From: Ktedonospora formicarum
GTDB taxonomy: Bacteria > Chloroflexota > Ktedonobacteria > Ktedonobacterales > Ktedonobacteraceae
Direction: 5' to 3'
Assembly: GCF_016587355.1 (NCBI RefSeq)
Contig: NZ_BNJF01000005.1
Location: forward strand, 186,001 to 250,000
DNA: 64,000 bases
A model generated the notes under the pieces. It saw only the letters and a program-made list of their open reading frames with translations. It was not told the DNA's origin and did not search any database. Of the stretch, positions 59,789 through 64,000 are shown piece after piece; the stretch's first letter is position 1, and every line of letters begins with the position of its first letter. Both the position numbers and the translations under genes were made by a program.

Positions 59789-59846
59789 TAGTATATTATG
59801 AGATGATACTCAAAAATGGCTTACATCTTAGAAGGAGAAGCATATT

Positions 59847-60677
59847 GTGAGTGATGGTCAGCATCGTTTGGGTTTTGCCGAGGTGAATGGGACACGCATC
59901 GCGTATGAGATTGCAGGTACGGGCGAGCCACTGATTCTGGCGCACGCGGGGCTTACAGATAAGTCAATGTGGGACGAGCAGTTTTTGGCCTTTGCCGAGC
60001 ACTTCCGCGTGGTGCGCTACGATCTGCGCGGTTTTGGTGAGACACCGATGGTCGAAGGGGAATATGCGCACGAAGAAGATTTGTGTGCCTTGTTGGATGA
60101 TCTTGGCATAGAGCGGGCGCATCTTGTAGGCTGTTCAATGGGGGCATGTACTATGCTGGATTTCGCCCTGGTCTATCCAAGCCGGGTGCGTTCACTCAGT
60201 ATTGTCGCAAGCACGCCAAATGGATTTGCCTTTGCGCAGCAAGACGAGGCGTCCAGGGTCATGCAGGAGGAACATGTCGCCGCCATTCGCGCGGGCGATA
60301 CAAAGAGGGCCGCCGATGTGGAGGCGGATTACTGGGTCGCGGGTCCACGTCGTCGCCCCGAAGAGGTCGCGCCCTCTATACGGGAACGCGTGCGCACCAT
60401 GAACCGGATCGCGATGGCGAACAAGGTCGCCTTCTTCAACCGTGTGTCCGAGCGCGAATTGCGTCCCGCCGCCGTTGATAGGCTGGCGGAACTACATGTC
60501 CCCACGCTCGTTGTCTTCGGTGATCTGGATGATGGTAATATTCTTAACGGAAGCGAGTATATGCTGAAAGGGACCGCAGGCGCGCGCAAAGCTGTCATAA
60601 ATGGGACGGCTCACTTTCCCAACATGGAGCGCCCTGATGAGTTCAATCGCATTGTGCTCGACTTCTTGCGTGGATAG
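59847..60677 (+). CDS. Alpha/beta hydrolase
   Basis: 276 aa from a GTG start with AAGGAG nine bases upstream. Nucleophile elbow GCSMG (LVGCSMGACTMLDFALVY), oxyanion-hole region HAGLTDKSMWDEQF, acid Asp in VFGDLDDGN and His in NGTAHFPNMERPDEF. Cytosolic; ester, lactone or epoxide hydrolase class not resolved. It is convergent with the MarR gene at 60686, only eight bases apart. Confidence 0.93.
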   Translation: MSDGQHRLGFAEVNGTRIAYEIAGTGEPLILAHAGLTDKSMWDEQFLAFAEHFRVVRYDLRGFGETPMVEGEYAHEEDLCALLDDLGIERAHLVGCSMGACTMLDFALVYPSRVRSLSIVASTPNGFAFAQQDEASRVMQEEHVAAIRAGDTKRAADVEADYWVAGPRRRPEEVAPSIRERVRTMNRIAMANKVAFFNRVSERELRPAAVDRLAELHVPTLVVFGDLDDGNILNGSEYMLKGTAGARKAVINGTAHFPNMERPDEFNRIVLDFLRG

Positions 60678-60685
60678 AGCTTGTC

Positions 60686-61156
60686 TCACCAGATGGGTTT
60701 GAGCGCGGGTAATGTGCCCTCATTGGCGGCGAAGACAAGGTGGCGCAGGCTGAAACGCAACTGCTCCAGGTTCTCGCGCCCTATGAGGTTCGCCCATTGC
60801 GCCTCAAGCTTGCTCATAATAGCCTCGGTTGAGTGTATATTGTCCCAGCCTTTCGACGTGAGGACAATGAGCTTTCCACGCTTATCGGTGGGGTGAGGTT
60901 GCCGTGCCACATAACCGCGCTCCTCTAAATAATCTATCATCTGGCTTGCAGCCTGCTTGGTGATGCCCAGGTGTTCGGCAAGCTCGTTTCCAGTAGCACC
61001 ATCAGGTGCGAGGCGCTGAAAGACAAAGCCATGCGCGGGGCGAACGTCGCCAAAACCGGCCTGTGCGCTGTGTTCCTGTAGCTCATCGACCAGCGTGCGT
61101 AGCGCCATGCTCAATAGCGCGAACATGCCATACATACTGGCTGATATATCAGTCAT
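60686..61156 (-). CDS. MarR-family regulator
   Basis: 156 aa from ATG 61156 (GAGGAGG nine bases upstream); the ORF runs further to 61237 but through the operator. Winged helix: GATGNELAEHLGITKQAASQ, MIDYLEERGYVARQPHPTDK with RGKLIVLTSKGW. Two operator dyads lie upstream (61223-61257, 61278-61296). It most likely represses itself and the divergent cupin gene. Confidence 0.93.
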   Translation of the reverse strand: MTDISASMYGMFALLSMALRTLVDELQEHSAQAGFGDVRPAHGFVFQRLAPDGATGNELAEHLGITKQAASQMIDYLEERGYVARQPHPTDKRGKLIVLTSKGWDNIHSTEAIMSKLEAQWANLIGRENLEQLRFSLRHLVFAANEGTLPALKPIW

Positions 61157-61222
61157 CTCTTGTGCCTCCTCTCCTATTACCATAGACCTCTCAGCTAATA
61201 CAAGCGACAAGTTTCTTAACGG

Positions 61223-61257
61223 CAGGGATATAGTCAAATTACTTGACTATATCCCTG
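61223..61257. promoter_or_regulatory. MarR operator 1
   Basis: CAGGGATATAGTCAA (61223-61237) and TTGACTATATCCCTG (61243-61257), perfect 15-bp arms with a 5-bp spacer. The right arm contains the -35 of the cupin promoter. Confidence 0.88.
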
Positions 61258-61271
61258 TCCTATTGTATCAT
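61243..61271 (+). promoter_or_regulatory. Promoter of the cupin gene
   Basis: TTGACT, 17-bp spacer, TATCAT, overlapping operator 1 and just before operator 2. Confidence 0.8.
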
Positions 61272-61277
61272 AACAAT

Positions 61278-61296
61278 TAGTCAACTAAATTGACTA
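61278..61296. promoter_or_regulatory. MarR operator 2
   Basis: TAGTCAA-ctaaa-TTGACTA, the same half-site and the same 5-bp spacer as operator 1, at about the transcription start. Confidence 0.85.
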
Positions 61297-61349
61297 TATA
61301 GGAGCGATTTGAAAGAACAGCTATATTAACATGGATAGGAGACAAAACA

Positions 61350-61727
61350 ATGTTTGTTACAAGAGCAGTGGATGCACCTACGTTTCAGGTTCCGGGTTTT
61401 CACTTTACGAGCCATACCGCGCCAAGCCGGGGCGCGACCGAGACTGTAACCTGGCGTCTGGACATAGAACCAGGGGCCATGAGCATGAAGCACTCAATTG
61501 ACCGCGAGGAGATATTTATCGCGACCGAGGGTACTTTCACGATAGGTATGGAGGATCAGGAAGTAGAGCTGCACTCGGGAGACGCCATAGCGGTACCCGC
61601 GAGGACGCTGTTTCAACTCTCCAATCGCGGTGAGCAGCCTGCCAGGGCAATCGTATGTCTACCAGCAGGCGCGACGGGGTTTGAAGAGGATGGAAGCGCG
61701 ATAGGTGCGGCCCCCTGGACACGGTAG
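61350..61727 (+). CDS. Cupin-domain protein
   Basis: 125 aa, single cupin fold; GGAG about eight bases before the ATG. Cupin motif 1 is degenerate (MKHSIDREEIFIATEGTFTI; one His of the HxH pair is missing) and motif 2 reads HSGDAIAVPARTLFQLSNRG. Metal binding is uncertain. Faces the MarR gene across its operators, so it is likely the regulated target. Small-molecule binding or dioxygenase-like role; no substrate can be named. Confidence 0.85.
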   Translation: MFVTRAVDAPTFQVPGFHFTSHTAPSRGATETVTWRLDIEPGAMSMKHSIDREEIFIATEGTFTIGMEDQEVELHSGDAIAVPARTLFQLSNRGEQPARAIVCLPAGATGFEEDGSAIGAAPWTR

Positions 61728-61740
61728 GAGCGAGAACAAA

Positions 61741-61784
61741 AGAAGAGAACGGACACCTTTAAAAGTGTCCGTTCTCTTCTTTAT
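61741..61784. terminator. Terminator after the cupin gene
   Basis: 16-bp perfect arms (AGAAGAGAACGGACAC / GTGTCCGTTCTCTTCT), then T-rich sequence. Confidence 0.85.
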
Positions 61785-61813
61785 ATAATATGGTTTTGTG
61801 GGTCGATTGCGCT

Positions 61814-62113
61814 TTATAGCGTGCGCCGTGTGCCGCCGGAAATGGCGCGCACAATCGCGATCACTACACAGGCGCCGATGAAGGCGACGACTATGCTACC
61901 CCAGAAGCCAAAGCTCGCACTTGGCAGAAGGAAGTCAGCCAGCAAGCCACCGATGAACGCGCCAACCACGCCCATGATGATGTCGCCGACGATTCCGTAA
62001 CCGCCACCGCGCATGACCTGCCCTGCCAGGAAACCAGCGATCAAGCCAACGACGATCCAGGCCAAAATGCCACCGGGATTAAGTGATGCTGCGATTACTG
62101 TTGCGAATTCCAT
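61814..62113 (-). CDS. GlsB/YeaQ/YmgE-family membrane protein
   Basis: 99 aa. Three membrane helices: LAWIVVGLIAGFLAGQVM, VGDIIMGVVGAFIGGLLADF, and FWGSIVVAFIGACVVIAIVR. Family sequence with Gly-rich turns (RGGGYGIVGDIIMGVVGA). AAGGAG before the ATG. Transglycosylase-associated or stress-response membrane protein by family name; actual role unknown. Alone. Confidence 0.9.
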   Translation of the reverse strand: MEFATVIAASLNPGGILAWIVVGLIAGFLAGQVMRGGGYGIVGDIIMGVVGAFIGGLLADFLLPSASFGFWGSIVVAFIGACVVIAIVRAISGGTRRTL

Positions 62114-62472
62114 ATCTTTTCTCCTTCTATCTTTACTTATGTCTATCTTTCTATTTCGTAGTTACAATATGGACACGAACGCTCCCCCTTAGATGGTTTC
62201 GCTCAAAACGGCTTTCCAAACCTCTTTAAGCCGATTTTTATCTATCTACTAAGCTTTCTTAGCTGTATTTTGTGGTACAGTAGAGTTATTGGGAATGGTA
62301 TCAAGAGGTACGATCATGGTGTGCCATTGAGAAGGATCATGTTCGCATTAAGGCATTTTTAGTGTTGAAACTTAAGGCTTATACGAAAACCAAAGCCACC
62401 TGATCGGCGGTTAGCGCTTCGCGCCCAGGTTTTCGCTTACTTAAAAGAGTTCGTCAGGAAGAAGGGGCTCTC
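62114..62472. other. Intergenic before the second hydrolase
   Basis: AT-rich, then a short IR CGAAAACC / GGTTTTCG (62386-62438) close to the hydrolase start. No ORF supported. Confidence 0.4.
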
Positions 62473-63213
62473 ATGTCATCTCAACTTGAAGTCACACGAA
62501 AGCCTGAAGGGGGACGCCCGGTTCTACTTTGTGTGCCTGGCACCTATTGTTCTCCAGAGATATTTGACCTGTTTGATGTGGCGCTCTTACCAGACTTACA
62601 AATCGTGCCAATATCCTGGATGACCTCTCCAGGTCCGTGGGATATACCCACGCTTGGGAGGCGAGTCGCGTCCCTCATACGTGAGCTGAATATCGGTCCG
62701 GTCATGATTGCGGGACACTCTACGGGCGGGCCTATCGCGTTGGTCGCGGCTCTTACGGAACCGTCTCTAGTGGAAGGTTTGCTCCTGGTCGATACAGGAG
62801 CCAACACGGAAGGGCATGGCGATATAACCAGCATCATCAAAGCTATTGAGGTCGGGACTGGACCCGAGTTTTTTGAGCGTCTCTTGCGCCGCAGTTTCTA
62901 CTATCAGCCTGATCAAGCTCTCATTCAGCGCTTGAGCGGTTACGCGGACCGCGTACCACGTGAAGCAGCCCTGGAAGTGCTTAAAAGTCAGTCAAGCGTG
63001 GATCTGGCAGAGGATCTTCCAAAGCTAAATATGCCAGCGGTCGTCGTGCATGGTAAGCATGATCAGGCGCGAACACTCGCCCATGCTGAATTATTGGTAC
63101 ACCATCTACCCCACGCCGAATTGCGCCTGCTGGATTCAGGTCATACTCCGATGGTAGAGGTTCCAGAAGCGTACGTGGAAGCTGTGAGACGACTCTATGA
63201 CCTTACTCGCTAG
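62473..63213 (+). CDS. Alpha/beta hydrolase
   Basis: 246 aa, AAGGGG before the ATG. Nucleophile GHSTG (MIAGHSTGGPIALVAAL), acid Asp in VHGKHDQ, and His in LLDSGHTPMVEVPEAY. N-terminal VLLCVPGTYCSPEIFDLFDV contributes the oxyanion region. Cytosolic; reaction type not resolved. Ends in a hairpin facing the epimerase gene. Confidence 0.92.
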   Translation: MSSQLEVTRKPEGGRPVLLCVPGTYCSPEIFDLFDVALLPDLQIVPISWMTSPGPWDIPTLGRRVASLIRELNIGPVMIAGHSTGGPIALVAALTEPSLVEGLLLVDTGANTEGHGDITSIIKAIEVGTGPEFFERLLRRSFYYQPDQALIQRLSGYADRVPREAALEVLKSQSSVDLAEDLPKLNMPAVVVHGKHDQARTLAHAELLVHHLPHAELRLLDSGHTPMVEVPEAYVEAVRRLYDLTR

Positions 63214-63217
63214 TTAT

Positions 63218-63250
63218 GAAGGGTCGCAAGCATGATGCCTGCGACCCTTC
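63218..63250. terminator. Hairpin between hydrolase and epimerase
   Basis: GAAGGGTCGCA / TGCGACCCTTC, followed by a short CCTT sequence. Faces convergent genes. Confidence 0.7.
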
Positions 63251-63254
63251 CTTG

Positions 63255-64000
63255 TCAGTGCTCATCACGAGCGAGTGTCCATTGGCGAAGTAGTTCAAGT
63301 TCATGATCAGGTGCGAGACCCGCGCGCAGAACATAATCTGATGGACGTCTCATATCCCAGGTCAGTGTGTCTTGAATAGTCTCTTTAAGAGGGCGAAAGC
63401 GCAGACCAGCGGCGATAGCTTTTCGACAGTCAACCCGCGAGAAGCCAACCATCTCGGAGGGCACCCAGAGCGGCATTTGCCTATAAGGTGCAACATCATG
63501 CCCCTGGAGGAAGGCTTCATCAACCCAGGTAAAACTCGCCACGTTGCCACTAACCTCGCGACATGCTTCAAGGAGTTGCCCTATGCTGAGAGTGTCTGTG
63601 GGTCCCTTGGCATTGTAGGTGCCGACCTGGCGTGATTCAACCATTGCTAGCGTCCAGGCGGCGAGATCACGCGCGTCAATAAACTGAACTGGGCGCTCAG
63701 GATTGTCTGGCGCGAGTATCTGTCCACCTTTGGTGACGCGATGGGGCCAGTAGGTAAAGCGATCCGTGGGGTCATAAGGTCCCACAATCAGACCGGGACG
63801 GATGACTAGCACGCGCCCTGGCATGGCTTCAGCGGCGAGGCGTTCAGCGAGAGCTTTGCGTCCACCATAGGTCGCCATATTGCTCGCGTCGGCATCTAGA
63901 TCATCGAAGGGGATAACTGGCGAGGACTCATCGATGTGCGCGACTGTGTAATCTGCATAGACGGATGTGGTGGAGATAAAGGTATAGTGTTCGCAGTATT
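63255..64000 (-). CDS. NAD-dependent epimerase/dehydratase-like (5' end outside window)
   Basis: The frame is open to base 64000; before the first in-frame ATG at 63878 it reads YTFISTTSVYADYT, which is the strand with the Ser-x-x-Ser/Tyr region of extended SDRs, followed by MATYGGRKALAE where YGGRK holds the catalytic Tyr and Lys. So ATG 63878 is internal and the N-terminal NAD-binding GxxGxxG lies outside the window. Later LVIRPGLIVGPYDPTDRFTY, RPVQFIDARDLAAWTLAMVE, and RQVGTYNAKGPTDTLSIGQL fit NmrA/epimerase-like reductases. Substrate unknown. Confidence 0.9.
   Translation of the reverse strand, partial: YCEHYTFISTTSVYADYTVAHIDESSPVIPFDDLDADASNMATYGGRKALAERLAAEAMPGRVLVIRPGLIVGPYDPTDRFTYWPHRVTKGGQILAPDNPERPVQFIDARDLAAWTLAMVESRQVGTYNAKGPTDTLSIGQLLEACREVSGNVASFTWVDEAFLQGHDVAPYRQMPLWVPSEMVGFSRVDCRKAIAAGLRFRPLKETIQDTLTWDMRRPSDYVLRAGLAPDHELELLRQWTLARDEH

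Noticed and set aside
1..64000. tRNA or rRNA genes
   Set aside because: No stretch with the T-arm (GTTCGAATC-like) plus matching stems was seen in the intergenic regions.

Overview
The window looks like chromosomal DNA of a Ktedonobacteria-type member of the Chloroflexota. This is inference from gene content, not from a marker gene: eukaryote-like Ser/Thr kinases (one fused to WD40 repeats), an F420-dependent glucose-6-phosphate dehydrogenase, PAS/GAF orphan histidine kinases, several MarR regulators, ClbS/DinB and VOC proteins, strong AGGAGG-type ribosome sites and many GTG/TTG starts. No rRNA, tRNA, CRISPR array or replication origin was found. The first gene (cytochrome P450) and the last gene (NAD-dependent epimerase) run off the ends.

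Layout. 1-8.0 kb: P450, an L7/L12-like-repeat membrane protein, a SnoaL protein divergent from a MarR gene, an aldo/keto reductase, the ammonium transporter amt and a zinc-ribbon P-loop protein. 8.1-13.5 kb: a TrmH-type methyltransferase, a CatE-like VOC dioxygenase split in two by a frameshift, a DUF1349-like protein, and a MarR-ABC ATPase-ABC permease operon. 13.7-22.9 kb: a small membrane protein, a PAS histidine kinase, argF, dnaE, and a GAF histidine kinase. 23.0-31.6 kb: a poly-cysteine leader peptide ahead of a two-gene operon with a PhnD-like binding protein, a CHAP hydrolase, a kinase-WD40 protein, a ubiquitin/MoaD-like protein ending in Gly-Gly, and a DUF4132/DUF7737-type protein. 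31.6-41.6 kb: MerR-SDR operon, Nudix, two-component pair, fgd, LysE exporter, a kinase-like receptor lacking the catalytic Asp, GNAT. 41.6-51.0 kb: ClbS/DinB protein with a possible leader peptide, a peptide precursor with a double-glycine-type leader, an LLM monooxygenase, katA divergent from ohrR, DUF4260, and a DUF1501/DUF1800 pair. 51.2-57.1 kb: two almost identical IS1-like elements in opposite orientation around a small membrane gene, a P450 and an MFS exporter. 57.4-64 kb: a tiny Cys-rich protein in a GC-rich pocket, a structured RNA candidate, a RIO-type kinase, a Yip1 protein, two alpha/beta hydrolases, a MarR-cupin divergent pair, a GlsB-type protein and the epimerase.

Regulation is unusually legible. 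Three MarR genes have clear inverted-repeat operators in front of them (2954, 13392, 61223/61278). A MerR gene has a 19-bp-spacer promoter with a palindrome inside it. katA and ohrR share a 28-bp perfect palindrome between two near-consensus promoters. Many gene ends carry strong hairpins, several of them perfect palindromes that can serve both strands. A dispersed REP-like sequence ending in TACATAT recurs at least six times between genes.

Best candidates for something new: the Gly-Gly ubiquitin-like/DUF4132 pair next to a Ser/Thr kinase; the poly-Cys attenuator-like leader; the structured RNA at 57.8 kb; and the orphan double-glycine precursor at 43 kb.
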